DNA of 62,336 nucleotides. Origin: Mucilaginibacter xinganensis. Lineage in GTDB: Bacteria > Bacteroidota > Bacteroidia > Sphingobacteriales > Sphingobacteriaceae. Location of the stretch: positions 1 through 62,336 of the forward strand of contig JAMFSA010000146.1 of assembly GCA_026225055.1 (NCBI GenBank). Reading direction: 5' to 3'. Position numbers and translations under genes: made by a program. Below, piece after piece: positions 36,154 to 44,678 of this stretch. Numbering within the stretch: position 1 is the stretch's first letter; every line of letters starts with the position of its first letter. The notes below the pieces were generated by a model. It saw nothing but the letters and a program-made list of their open reading frames with translations. It did not search any database and was not told the origin of the DNA.

Positions 36154-36906
36154 TTAAAGCTTCGCTTTCGCTGCCCTCATAAATTTACTGGCGAATACAA
36201 AGTCGTTTAGTTCCTTGTTATCAGTATGTGCAATTTCGTGGTTGGAGCCTTCCCACCATTTTTTACCCTGGTGCAGGAATATGATATGATCGCCAATACC
36301 CATTACCGAGTTCATATCGTGAGTTACAATAACGGTGGTGATCTGGTATTCTTCAGTCAACTCGTTGATCAGTTCATCTATCAGGATAGATGTTTTTGGG
36401 TCGAGGCCCGAGTTGGGCTCATCAACAAACAAATATTTTGGCTGCATGGATATGGCCCGGGCTATGCCCACGCGCTTTTTCATACCGCCCGATAGCTCTG
36501 ACGGGTATAACTTATTTTTCCCGGCCAGGTTAACGCGTTCAAGACAAAAGTTGGCTCTTTCCAGTTTTTCTTCTTTGCTTTTAGTGGTAAATAAATTAAG
36601 CGGAAAAATGATATTTTCCTCAACTGTCATGGAATCAAATAAGGCCGAATTCTGAAAAAGCATACCTATTTGTGTACGAATAGGTACCCGCTGCTCAAAA
36701 TTCATCTCGGTAAAATTCTCCCCATCAAAAAAAACTTGTCCTTTGGTAGGCTCGTGAAGACCCACTATACATTTCAACAGGGTAGTTTTTCCGGAGCCTG
36801 ATCCGCCGATAATTAGATTGTTCTTACCGGGTTTAAATTGCGCGCTTATACCTTTTAATACGTCGTTATCACCAAAGGTTTTATATATGTCTTTGATCTC
36901 GATCAT
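36154..36906 (-). CDS. ABC transporter ATPase, MlaF/Ttg2A-like
   Basis: A 250-residue ABC ATPase that pairs with the MlaE-like permease upstream, probably for phospholipid transport between the membranes. Walker A is GGSGSGKTT, the signature is LSGGMKKRVGIARA and Walker B is YLFVDEPNSGLDP; the LSGGMKKR signature is typical of MlaF. The start at 36906 overlaps the permease stop in an ATGA, which implies translational coupling. A longer frame to 36954 would run back into the permease gene. No MlaD gene follows. Confidence 0.9.
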   Translation of the reverse strand: MIEIKDIYKTFGDNDVLKGISAQFKPGKNNLIIGGSGSGKTTLLKCIVGLHEPTKGQVFFDGENFTEMNFEQRVPIRTQIGMLFQNSALFDSMTVEENIIFPLNLFTTKSKEEKLERANFCLERVNLAGKNKLYPSELSGGMKKRVGIARAISMQPKYLFVDEPNSGLDPKTSILIDELINELTEEYQITTVIVTHDMNSVMGIGDHIIFLHQGKKWWEGSNHEIAHTDNKELNDFVFASKFMRAAKAKL

Positions 36907-37634
36907 AGCATTATAGTGGTTATTACTAAATCGGCAAATAAGATCATTACACAACTATATACTACACCTTTGGTAGCCGACTGCCCCACTTCAAGCGCGC
37001 CGCCGTTGGTGTAAAAGCCCTGGTAAGCACAAATTGATGCGATGATGAAGCCAAAAACAATAGCCTTAACCAGCGCAACACGTATTGTTAACCCGTTAAA
37101 ACCATCAAGCACACCAACAATATAATCAGATGGGGTAACATCACCGGTTACCATACAAGCTAAATAACCGCCGCCAATACCTAAGGTTATTGATACGATT
37201 ACCAGCAAAGGCACCATAGTTACACCGGCAATAATTTTGGGCGATATTAAATAGCCGGGAGCATTAACACCCATAATTTCGAGCGCGTCAATTTGTTCGG
37301 TTACCCGCATGGTGCCTATTTGTGAGGCAATGCTTGAACCTACCCGCCCGGCAAGCACCAGCGATGATATGGTTGGGCTAAACTCCAATATGGTAGTATC
37401 GCGGGCGATGCTGCCTGCAATACTGCGTGGCACCAGCGGACTGGATAACTGGAAAGCAATTTGTATAGTAGTTGCCGCGCCAATAAATACAGATATGATG
37501 GAAATGATGCCCAATGAGCCGATGCCTGTTGAAACCATTTCGCGCATTACCTCGGCCCAGTAAACACTGAACTTTTCTGGTCGTCTGAAACTTAAGCGCA
37601 GTAAGAGTATATATTTTCCTAAGCTGTGAAACAT
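36903..37634 (-). CDS. ABC transporter permease, MlaE family
   Basis: This 243-residue membrane protein has five to six helices and the MlaE family core, including GSLGIISIISVFIGAATTIQ and EFSPTISSLVLAGRVGSSIAS (each read as a region). MlaE is the permease of the lipid-asymmetry ABC complex. It is the first gene of a two-gene unit with the ATPase. An 8-bp inverted repeat (AACAATAA/TTATTGTT) at 37671-37693 lies about 40 bases before the start. Confidence 0.92.
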   Translation of the reverse strand: MFHSLGKYILLLRLSFRRPEKFSVYWAEVMREMVSTGIGSLGIISIISVFIGAATTIQIAFQLSSPLVPRSIAGSIARDTTILEFSPTISSLVLAGRVGSSIASQIGTMRVTEQIDALEIMGVNAPGYLISPKIIAGVTMVPLLVIVSITLGIGGGYLACMVTGDVTPSDYIVGVLDGFNGLTIRVALVKAIVFGFIIASICAYQGFYTNGGALEVGQSATKGVVYSCVMILFADLVITTIML

Positions 37635-37946
37635 TATGTTTTCAAAAGTTTGGCTAAAAATACATCTTTTAACAATAAGCTTTAGTTATTGTTGCAAATC
37701 AGCAACATTTAAAACCAGGCGGAATGTAAATTAGTACCCGTATTTATCTCTAAATCACAAAATTCTGACCGAATAATTACCTGCACCCATCATATTCTAC
37801 TTTTTTTACCGCCCTTTTCAGCCCGTTTACCGAAAATTTGCCCTGCTTTGCCAAATGGGGTAAACGCTCCTTTAAAAATAAATTTAGATTTGTTGTATAA
37901 GTATTTCGGTTTTCCGCTATACTTAGCCGACTAAAACAAATATTAA
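37635..37946. other. Divergent intergenic region, no gene seen
   Basis: This 312-base spacer separates the divergent MlaE and SDR genes. Apart from the AACAATAA/TTATTGTT inverted repeat I see no open frame, repeat family or terminator. It probably holds both promoters. Confidence 0.6.
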
Positions 37947-38651
37947 ATGAAAAACGCACTCATTACCGCATCAACCAAAGGCATGGGCCGGGCAATAGCT
38001 ATTGCTTTTGCTCATGAAGGAGTAAACCTGGCTATTTGCGCCCGTAATGAAAACGACCTGGCCGCTTTTAAAGCTGAGCTATTAGCCATTAATCCCGGCA
38101 TTAAAGTATTTACAGCAGCTACCGATGTTAGCATTAAAGCACAGGTATTGCAATTTGCCCAATCTGCCGAGGAACAATTAGGCGCCATCAGCATTATAGT
38201 AAATAATGCCGGCATTTATGAGCCCACCAGCATATTGGATGATAGCGACGATGCCTTTGATAAAAGCATTAATACCAACATTGGCGCTGCATATCATTTG
38301 TACCGCTATTTTGGCAAAAAAATGATAGCTGCAAAAGATGGCCATTTGTTTAATATTTGTTCGGTAGCATCAATAAATCCTATTGCTGCGGCAGGCACTT
38401 ATAGTGTAACAAAATTTGCGCTACTGGGTCTAACTAAGGTAATGAGGCTTGAGATGCAAGAGCATGGCGTAAAGGTAACGGCCATAATCCCCGGATCAAC
38501 ATTAACCGCCTCCTGGGATGGAGTACAGGTTGAAAAAGATTCGATGGTGTTACCTGAAGACATAGCATCGGCCATTATAAATATATACAAAATGAGCCCG
38601 GGCGCAAATGTTGATGAGATTATCATCAAACCTGCAGGCGGGCAAATTTAA
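37947..38651 (+). CDS. Short-chain dehydrogenase/reductase (SDR)
   Basis: A 234-residue classical SDR with the cofactor motif TASTKGMGRAIAIAF near 8-22, NNAG at about 86-89 and the catalytic Y152-x3-K156 in TYSVTKF with a serine in ICSVASIN. The first glycine of the usual TGxxxGxG is serine-threonine here (TASTKGMG), a known variant of 3-oxoacyl-ACP reductase-like proteins. The substrate is unknown. The PspC gene starts 20 bases downstream. Confidence 0.9.
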   Translation: MKNALITASTKGMGRAIAIAFAHEGVNLAICARNENDLAAFKAELLAINPGIKVFTAATDVSIKAQVLQFAQSAEEQLGAISIIVNNAGIYEPTSILDDSDDAFDKSINTNIGAAYHLYRYFGKKMIAAKDGHLFNICSVASINPIAAAGTYSVTKFALLGLTKVMRLEMQEHGVKVTAIIPGSTLTASWDGVQVEKDSMVLPEDIASAIINIYKMSPGANVDEIIIKPAGGQI

Positions 38652-38671
38652 CACCTTAACAAACTAAAACA

Positions 38672-39220
38672 ATGGAAAAGAAACTATATCGCGATGAGCA
38701 GCACAAAATGATAAGCGGTGTTTGTGCGGGCCTCGCTGAATATTTTGATATTGACGTAACCGTAGTACGTTTAATATTCGCATTCACTATAATTATTATG
38801 GGTGTGGGCTTATTACCCTACATTATCATGTGGATAGTTTTACCTAAGAAAGGCTATATCTTTAATAATTACAGTAACCCTGGGGTTGACTATACTGTGC
38901 CCCCAACCATGCCACCGGTGCCACCTTTTGGTGATGCAACAGCATATAGTCCTAAAAAAAGATCGAACGGGGGCTTGATAGTTGGTGTAATACTGATCTT
39001 TTTAGGCGCTTTATTCCTGCTGAATGAGTACGACCTCATCCCCGACTGGGACTTTGACCGCCTATGGCCTTTAGCTTTAGTTGGTGTGGGTATAGCATTG
39101 ATAGTTGCAGGTCAGCGCAAACAACCATGGCACGACCCTAACTGGCATGCTGTTGATGAAAACCCAGCTGAGCCTGTTGCTGAAGATAATTCACTGAATG
39201 ATAACCCTCCAACTGTATAA
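38672..39220 (+). CDS. PspC domain envelope-stress protein
   Basis: The 182-residue protein opens with a PspC domain, KKLYRDEQHKMISGVCAGLAEYF, with its helix at about 30-55. A proline-rich linker follows (VPPTMPPVPPFG), then two more membrane helices at about 103-120 and 132-147 that resemble the LiaI/LiaF transmembrane unit (DUF5668). It probably senses or buffers envelope stress together with the next gene, whose start is three bases after its stop. Confidence 0.88.
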   Translation: MEKKLYRDEQHKMISGVCAGLAEYFDIDVTVVRLIFAFTIIIMGVGLLPYIIMWIVLPKKGYIFNNYSNPGVDYTVPPTMPPVPPFGDATAYSPKKRSNGGLIVGVILIFLGALFLLNEYDLIPDWDFDRLWPLALVGVGIALIVAGQRKQPWHDPNWHAVDENPAEPVAEDNSLNDNPPTV

Positions 39221-39223
39221 ATC

Positions 39224-40237
39224 ATGAAAAACGATAAATTAATTCCAGGCCTGATCCTGGTACTTATTGGGTTGGTTATCCTGCTTGATAATTTTGGATA
39301 TATCGATTTCCATTGGAGCAACTTATGGCACCTGTGGCCAATGTTCCTGATAATTGCTGGTGTTAACCTGGTATTCGCACATAACAAAACACCATTGGCC
39401 ACTATATTAAAAGTGGGTGTAGTGATAGTGGGCTTTGCATTGCTTTTATTTGGCCGTTTTGGGGATAGGATGGGTTTACCGATCTATTACAGCTTTCATA
39501 ACGATAACCACGACCGTGATAACAATGATAAGGACGATGATGACGACGACGATGATGACGATACTACATCAACAACAAAAAGCGGCATTGTACAGGTTGA
39601 AAGCAATAATGGCTTTAATACACCATATACTACCGATGCAAAAATTGCCCAGCTAAATATAAGCGGTGGCGGCACCGAATACCTGTTAAGTGATACTACC
39701 AACCAATTGTTTAAGGCTGATACTAAAGAGCATTTTGGCAAATATGAGTTTTCTCATCGTAATGAAGGATCAACCTATATTCTTGATTTTAAAATGAAGG
39801 ATAAAAAAGGCGGCCATTTTAACTGGAGCAGCGGCGATGACAAATCAAACTCTGCCACCTTTAAGCTTAATCCAAACCCTGTATGGGACATTAGCGTAGA
39901 GACAGGAGCAACTTCACTTGATTTTGATCTTACCAAATTCAAGATCCGTACACTTAAATTGAGTGGTGGCGCTGCATCGTTTGATGTAAAGTTAGGTCAG
40001 CCGCAGGTTAATACTAATGTTGAGGTTTCAACAGGTATGGCAAGCGTAAATATAAATATCCCACAAAATGCGGCCTGCCGTATAAAAACAGACTCAGGCC
40101 TGTCATCAACCGATTTTGACGGGTTTACTAAAAAAGATGACGATACTTATGAAACGCCCGGCTATGAAACAGCAGCAAATAAGATCAATATTAATATAAA
40201 CGGCGGTATATCCGATTTTAACGTACACCGCTATTAA
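39224..40237 (+). CDS. LiaF-like membrane protein with toastrack-type C-terminal domain
   Basis: The 337-residue protein has four N-terminal helices (LIPGLILVLIGLVILLDNFGY is the first LiaI/F-type unit), a polar loop with ten consecutive aspartates near residues 105-115, and a C-terminal beta-rich domain with a repeated strand pattern (ISVETGATSLDFDL, LSGGAASFDVKL, VSTGMASVNINI). This domain resembles the LiaF/DUF2154 or toastrack fold. It forms an operon with the PspC gene and likely takes part in the same envelope response. Confidence 0.83.
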   Translation: MKNDKLIPGLILVLIGLVILLDNFGYIDFHWSNLWHLWPMFLIIAGVNLVFAHNKTPLATILKVGVVIVGFALLLFGRFGDRMGLPIYYSFHNDNHDRDNNDKDDDDDDDDDDTTSTTKSGIVQVESNNGFNTPYTTDAKIAQLNISGGGTEYLLSDTTNQLFKADTKEHFGKYEFSHRNEGSTYILDFKMKDKKGGHFNWSSGDDKSNSATFKLNPNPVWDISVETGATSLDFDLTKFKIRTLKLSGGAASFDVKLGQPQVNTNVEVSTGMASVNINIPQNAACRIKTDSGLSSTDFDGFTKKDDDTYETPGYETAANKINININGGISDFNVHRY

Positions 40238-40255
40238 CTAAACCATTTAAGGTTG

Positions 40256-40303
40256 AAAGTTGTAAAGTTGAAAGGTTACCCTATCTTTCAACTTTACAAC
40301 TTT
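40256..40303 (+). terminator. 19-bp inverted repeat, possible terminator after the LiaF-like gene
   Basis: The arm AAAGTTGTAAAGTTGAAAG at 40256-40274 is perfectly complementary to 40285-40303, followed by TTAGTTTTAT. It may act as a terminator, but AAGTTGAAAG-type simple repeats also occur between genes of related bacteria and inside ispG, so it may be a repeat element. Confidence 0.6.
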
Positions 40304-40322
40304 TTAGTTTTATAAAAAGCTT

Positions 40323-40955
40323 ATGCCATCTTCCAAACTACCTTCTGGCGAAACCAACTACCTGCTGGTTATAAACGGCAAGCCCGAAGGGCCTTTTCGT
40401 GTTGAAGAATTAAAGGAACGGCAAATAAAATTCAATGATTTTGTGCGATCAGCCGATATGGATGATTACAAAGAAGCCCATGAAGTTGCCCAACTGCGCG
40501 AATTGCTGGGTTTTAATGCACAACATATTATCCCTCAATATTTTGCGGGGTTCGACCAACGATTGTTGGCCTCGGTGCTCGATTGGTTCATGATATTCTG
40601 CGTTTTTATTGTAGTTGCGTTTGTTGCTGTATTAATTGTAAAGGACAACCAAACGCAAATAATCATAGCTTTCAGTTTGCTGGGGATAATGCCTGTTGTG
40701 AAGATCATCTATCATATTGTTATGGAAAGTTCTGTAAAGCAGGCCACTTATGGCAAGCAGATGCTCAAAATTAAAGTATGTGATATGCAGGGCGAAAGGA
40801 TAAGCCTTAGGAGATCCATATTCAGGAACTGCGCCAAATTATTATCGGTACTTACTCTGTTTATTGGGTATCTGTTCAGTTTTTTTAACCGGCAGCAGCA
40901 GTGTTTGCATGATATGGTGGCGGGAACTTTGGTGATTAAGGATAGGTTGATTTGA
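40323..40955 (+). CDS. GYF_2 and RDD domain membrane protein
   Basis: The 210-residue protein combines an N-terminal GYF_2-like domain (YLLVINGKPEGPFRVEEL, residues about 14-65) with an RDD membrane domain that starts FDQRLLASVLDWFMIF and contains KIKVCDMQGERISLRRSIFRN. GYF-type domains bind proline-rich peptides; the PspC protein two genes upstream has a proline-rich linker, so an interaction is conceivable. RDD proteins are of unclear function, some linked to ion transport. Confidence 0.83.
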   Translation: MPSSKLPSGETNYLLVINGKPEGPFRVEELKERQIKFNDFVRSADMDDYKEAHEVAQLRELLGFNAQHIIPQYFAGFDQRLLASVLDWFMIFCVFIVVAFVAVLIVKDNQTQIIIAFSLLGIMPVVKIIYHIVMESSVKQATYGKQMLKIKVCDMQGERISLRRSIFRNCAKLLSVLTLFIGYLFSFFNRQQQCLHDMVAGTLVIKDRLI

Positions 40956-40969
40956 GTAATATCAGTCAC

Positions 40970-41248
40970 TTATTTAAAATACCTTTTAGTGTGTAGCACC
41001 CTGAAAATAATTATCTGGTTATTCTTCTCGATATAGTGTATGCCGTAAGGATATTGATACATTGGCGCAATCCGGATTCCCCGGTATCTAACCTGAAATA
41101 GCTGGGGCTCTTTTTCTATAAAACTAATGGTGTGGAAAAATTCTTTAAAGAAGTTGCTGGTAACTCTGTCTGATATTTGACTATAATATTCCTGAATGTC
41201 TACCAAATCCTTTTCGGCCTCAATTCTAAAAATAAGTTCAAAACTCAT
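40970..41248 (-). CDS. ParE/RelE-family toxin
   Basis: A 92-residue basic-aromatic protein with the ParE/RelE plan: FRIEAEKDLVDIQEYY in helix 1, a central VRYRGIRIAPMYQYPYGIHY hairpin and the ending IIIFRVLHTKRYF. It is encoded right after the antitoxin with a four-base ATGA overlap. ParE toxins poison gyrase while RelE cleaves mRNA; this sequence cannot distinguish them. The ending favours ParE (FRVLHTKR). Confidence 0.85.
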   Translation of the reverse strand: MSFELIFRIEAEKDLVDIQEYYSQISDRVTSNFFKEFFHTISFIEKEPQLFQVRYRGIRIAPMYQYPYGIHYIEKNNQIIIFRVLHTKRYFK

Positions 41249-41460
41249 TTACCGGCAAAGCGAGATTTAATGCTATCTAAAGTAACATATCGCGCTTCTC
41301 CATTTATTTCCTGTTGAAGCATGTTATCAATCATACTCTTGTACTCATCCGTTAATTCCAGATCCACATGATGCTGATGAATTAAATCCTCATATTCAGC
41401 AATAGGAATTATTACTGCTGTTTTTTCGCCCTTATCGTTAGTAATGAATTGCATTGCCAT
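41245..41460 (-). CDS. Antitoxin of the ParE/RelE toxin
   Basis: A 71-residue acidic protein, MAMQFITNDKGEKTAVIIPI at the start and AEYEDLIHQ next, as in Phd/YefM-like antitoxins. The second ATG (residue 3) is also possible. It is the first gene of the pair and overlaps the toxin start. It likely represses its own promoter, which overlaps its start codon. Confidence 0.78.
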   Translation of the reverse strand: MAMQFITNDKGEKTAVIIPIAEYEDLIHQHHVDLELTDEYKSMIDNMLQQEINGEARYVTLDSIKSRFAGK

Positions 41461-41464
41461 TAAT

Positions 41465-41496
41465 CAAATTTAATCATTTTTGTTATTGATAGCAAT
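41465..41496 (-). promoter_or_regulatory. Promoter of the ParE-type toxin-antitoxin pair
   Basis: On the minus strand TAAATTTG (41465-41472) lies only four bases before the antitoxin ATG, with ATTG (41493-41496) 20 bases further upstream. This matches the Bacteroidota promoter with one mismatch at -33 and suggests a leaderless transcript. Confidence 0.5.
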
Positions 41497-41565
41497 TTTC
41501 TCACCCTTAACCCAAACTTTACAACGTTTAAACTTTACATCAATAAAAGCATAAATCATATTTCG

Positions 41566-41573
41566 TATTTTTG
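41566..41573 (+). promoter_or_regulatory. -7 box of ispG
   Basis: TATTTTTG matches TAnnTTTG and lies 17 bases before the ispG ATG. No clean -33 box was found. Confidence 0.45.
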
Positions 41574-41590
41574 CATTATAAATTCTGTGC

Positions 41591-43630
41591 ATGAATACTG
41601 ATGCTGTTAAATTGCTGCAAGGCCGTTATTGTAATTCGCTAACCGAATACTCGCGTTTTGTTACCCGCGAGGTTTTTATTGGCGATATACCTATGGGTGG
41701 GAACAATCCCATCCGCATACAAAGCATGACTACCACCGATACCATGGACACCATTGGTACCGTTGAGCAATCTATCCGGATGATAGAGGCTGGTTGTGAA
41801 TACGTGCGTATAACCGCGCCAAGCATAAAAGAAGCACAAAATCTTGCGGAAATAAAGAAACAATTACGTCAGCGTGGATATACTACTCCACTTGTGGCCG
41901 ATATACATTTTACTCCCAACGCTGCCGAAGTTGCCGCACGGATAGTTGAAAAAGTACGTGTAAACCCAGGCAACTATGCCGATAAAAAGAAATTCGACCA
42001 AATAGACTATACCGACCTGGAATACCAGGCCGAACTGGAACGCATCAACCAAAAATTTGCACCATTGGTAAAAATTTGCAAGGAATATGGTACTGCCATG
42101 CGCATAGGCACTAACCATGGCTCACTTTCGGATCGGATCATGAGCCGCTATGGCGATACCCCGCAGGGAATGGTTGAATCGGCCATGGAATTTATGCGGA
42201 TGTGCGAGGCACTGAACTATTATAATTTGGTGATCTCTATGAAATCGAGTAATCCGCAGGTGATGGTTCAGGCTTATCGCCTATTGGTTGAAACCATGGT
42301 AGCCGAGGGCATGAACTATCCATTACACTTAGGGGTGACCGAAGCTGGCGATGGTGAAGATGGCCGCATAAAATCTGCCGTAGGCATAGGCACGCTATTG
42401 GAAGATGGCCTGGGTGATACCGTACGTGTATCTCTAACCGAAGAACCTGAAGCCGAAGCACCGGTGGCTATTGCATTGGTGGAGCGATACGCATCGCGAA
42501 GTCAAAAGTCAAAAGTGAAAAGTCAAAAGTCGGATAATGCAGATGAAGCTCAACCTTCAACGTTTAACCTTCAACATTCAACTCCTCAGCACAATCCTTA
42601 CGAATACAAAAAACGCGAAACCTATGAGGCCAACGCTTTCATTGGCGGGCACATGGTGCCGAGGGTGGTGATAGATCTTTCAAAAGCTAATTTAAAAGAC
42701 CCTGCGATATTGGCTGATGCGGGATATTTATACTCGCCATTGCTGGATAAATATAACATGGCCGAGCAATCGGTAGATTTTGTTTATATGGCAGATGAAC
42801 TACCATCATTTACCTTCCCGGCCAATTTAAAGCAGCTTTACAACTATCAAACCTGGCAAAAGTTAGCCAGTAAGATCAACAGCCACCCGGTATTTACTTT
42901 AAAGGAATATATTAATGCTGATGACCGTTCTTCGGCATTAAACATGGTAAAAATAAAACCTGCCGATATCGATTCAGAAGAATTTGGCCTGTTGCCTTTT
43001 AATAATTCACTGGTTTTGGTACTGGAAACCGATGCCTTGAACGGCATGAGCGACCAGCGTTCTTTCTTCTTCAAATTGGAAGAATTGGAGTTGAATGTGC
43101 CAGTGATTGTAAAAAGAAGCTACGTGTTTGAATCGAAACATTCGGAAGATGGATCCGGAAGTCAGGACTTCACAACTTTACTTCAGCTATATGCCGCTAC
43201 TGATTTAGGCGCTTTATTAGTTGATGGTTTTGGCGATGGCATTTGGATTGACGCTCCGCAACTGCCTGCTAATGTAATTACCTCAACCGCTTTTGGTATT
43301 TTACAGGCTACCCGTTCACGCATCTCCAAAACCGAATATATCTCGTGCCCAAGCTGTGGTCGTACACTGTTCGATCTGATGGAAACCACACAAATGATCC
43401 GCAGCAGAACCAGTCACCTTAAAGGCTTAAAGATTGGTATTATGGGTTGCATAGTAAACGGCCCCGGCGAAATGGCCGATGCTGATTATGGTTATGTAGG
43501 TTCAGGTCCGGGTAAAGTAACTTTATATCGTGGCAAAGAAGCTGTAAAGAAAAATATAACATCAACCAACGCGCTTGATGAGTTGATAGGGATTATCAGG
43601 GAAGATGGGAATTGGATTGAGGTTGAGTAA
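41591..43630 (+). CDS. ispG: 4-hydroxy-3-methylbut-2-enyl diphosphate synthase (IspG)
   Basis: IspG (GcpE) reduces MEcPP to HMBPP in the MEP isoprenoid pathway with a 4Fe-4S cluster. The 679-residue form has the TIM barrel (about 20-290), an inserted domain A* typical of Bacteroidota and plants, and the C-terminal cluster domain. Ligands are C586 and C589 (CPSC), C620 (MGCIVNGPGE) and the following glutamate. The linker at about 304-335 is encoded by simple repeat DNA (AGTCAAAAGTCAAAAG and CAACCTTCAAC motifs) in frame. It is divergent from the toxin-antitoxin pair. Confidence 0.95.
   Translation: MNTDAVKLLQGRYCNSLTEYSRFVTREVFIGDIPMGGNNPIRIQSMTTTDTMDTIGTVEQSIRMIEAGCEYVRITAPSIKEAQNLAEIKKQLRQRGYTTPLVADIHFTPNAAEVAARIVEKVRVNPGNYADKKKFDQIDYTDLEYQAELERINQKFAPLVKICKEYGTAMRIGTNHGSLSDRIMSRYGDTPQGMVESAMEFMRMCEALNYYNLVISMKSSNPQVMVQAYRLLVETMVAEGMNYPLHLGVTEAGDGEDGRIKSAVGIGTLLEDGLGDTVRVSLTEEPEAEAPVAIALVERYASRSQKSKVKSQKSDNADEAQPSTFNLQHSTPQHNPYEYKKRETYEANAFIGGHMVPRVVIDLSKANLKDPAILADAGYLYSPLLDKYNMAEQSVDFVYMADELPSFTFPANLKQLYNYQTWQKLASKINSHPVFTLKEYINADDRSSALNMVKIKPADIDSEEFGLLPFNNSLVLVLETDALNGMSDQRSFFFKLEELELNVPVIVKRSYVFESKHSEDGSGSQDFTTLLQLYAATDLGALLVDGFGDGIWIDAPQLPANVITSTAFGILQATRSRISKTEYISCPSCGRTLFDLMETTQMIRSRTSHLKGLKIGIMGCIVNGPGEMADADYGYVGSGPGKVTLYRGKEAVKKNITSTNALDELIGIIREDGNWIEVE
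42499..42590 (+). repeat. Simple repeat DNA inside the ispG coding sequence
   Basis: GTCAAAAGTCAAAAGTGAAA and AGTCAAAAGTC at 42501-42531, then CAACCTTCAAC and ACCTTCAACATTCAACT at 42551-42582. These motifs are like simple repeats found between genes here (AAGTTGAAAG hairpin at 40256-40303). In ispG they are in frame and encode a hydrophilic K/S/Q-rich linker. Confidence 0.75.
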
Positions 43631-43639
43631 ACTTTATAA

Positions 43640-44260
43640 TTTTCCTATTGTCATTTCGAACGAGGTACGAGGAGAAATCTTCTTCGACTTGTATTGCCGC
43701 TAGTGATGCCCACATGCAACTGAAACGAGGGTTACTTATCTCTTGGTATCGCTCATAGCCGCTAAGGCCTATTTCTTTTGTCTTCGCCACAAAAGAAACA
43801 AAAAGGCAAGTCATTAGAAATGCTTCTTTGCCGCACAAGGCCATACCCTGCAAATCAGGCAAAACCTGGGCTGCTATATTTTTACCCTGCTGTCGCTACG
43901 CACCTGGCCTTTACCCTTCTGTAAAAATCTGCTATGCCCTGCCTTTGCGCGCAAGGCCACCATCGTTTTGCCAGATTTCGCCCGAAGCTGTTCTACTGAC
44001 GGGAGCTACAAAATTTCTTAGATAGAGGACCTCTAATTGACCCATAATTAAAAGCGGGGAAAGGCCCGACAAAAAGCGCCTGGGTGTTTTGCCTGTGGGC
44101 GGAAGGATCTTTTTGTCTTGATTTTTTGCTGCCTTTTGTATCAAGACAAAAGGACGAAGTCTCCGCGGCAATGAGCGGCTTCACAAGATAAGTATACGAT
44201 AAGCATATCAGCTCTGTACAGTCAGGGATTGCTTCGTACCTCAATGACGCTGGGAGAAAA
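43640..44260. repeat. Repeat island 3 between ispG and the ABM monooxygenase gene
   Basis: About 630 bases without a credible gene. It starts with a GTCATTTCGAAC half element (43651), then the CTCATAGCCGC/CTTTTGTCTTCGCC segment in reverse orientation, the ~190-bp palindrome copy D (reverse), a unique stretch to about 44100, another TTTTGTATCAAGACAAAA hairpin with CTCCGCGGCAATGAGCGGC, and a truncated GGGATTGCTTCGTACCTC end at 44225. Confidence 0.85.
43810..44000 (-). repeat. ~190-bp hyphenated palindrome, copy D
   Basis: Copy of the family in reverse orientation relative to A-C. The outer end TTCTACTGAC (43991-44000) and the inner AAATCAGGCAAAAC (43853-43866) are intact; the other outer end is GTCATTAGAA, with one mismatch. 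Confidence 0.83.
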
Positions 44261-44266
44261 ATACCT

Positions 44267-44584
44267 TTAGTCAACCGGTGTAAACTCCGAAAACAAATTC
44301 CCTATTTCAGGCAAAGTACCTACAGGCACATAATCACACACCTCGGCATACTCACTCCACATTTGCAGCACAGCCGGGTTGGTATGCGCGCTTTTTATAG
44401 CATCGGCTGATACCCATTCAAAAACTTCTACAATAGTACCATCAGCAGCTTCCATTAGTATGGATTCCCTGTCGGTTGCCAGGCCTTCCTGCCTTAAACG
44501 TTGTACATGCGTTTTCATTAAGGCTTTTAAAGCTTCGGCTTTGCCCGGTTTGGGTTTGTAGCCTACAATAACTATGCGTCCCAT
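44267..44584 (-). CDS. ABM domain (quinol monooxygenase-like) protein
   Basis: A 105-residue small protein of the ferredoxin-like alpha/beta barrel group: IVIVGYKPKPGKAEALKALM at the start, then VEVFEWVSADAIKSAHTNPAV. Members include cofactor-less quinol monooxygenases such as YgiN and heme-degrading enzymes. The catalytic chemistry cannot be read from the sequence. It is divergent from the pyruvate oxidase-like gene. Confidence 0.8.
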   Translation of the reverse strand: MGRIVIVGYKPKPGKAEALKALMKTHVQRLRQEGLATDRESILMEAADGTIVEVFEWVSADAIKSAHTNPAVLQMWSEYAEVCDYVPVGTLPEIGNLFSEFTPVD

Positions 44585-44678
44585 ATATATCGAAAATTGT
44601 TTACTGCAATTTACAATTTTTAAAACTCTGTTTGCATTAAATGGTTAGCCTTATACCACTATTTAATACTCCAAAAAA

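Noticed and set aside
39527..39563. An expansion of GAT/GAC codons as a tandem repeat error
   Set aside because: The aspartate run uses both codons in mixed order and the frame continues into a well-formed domain, so it is probably a real acidic loop.
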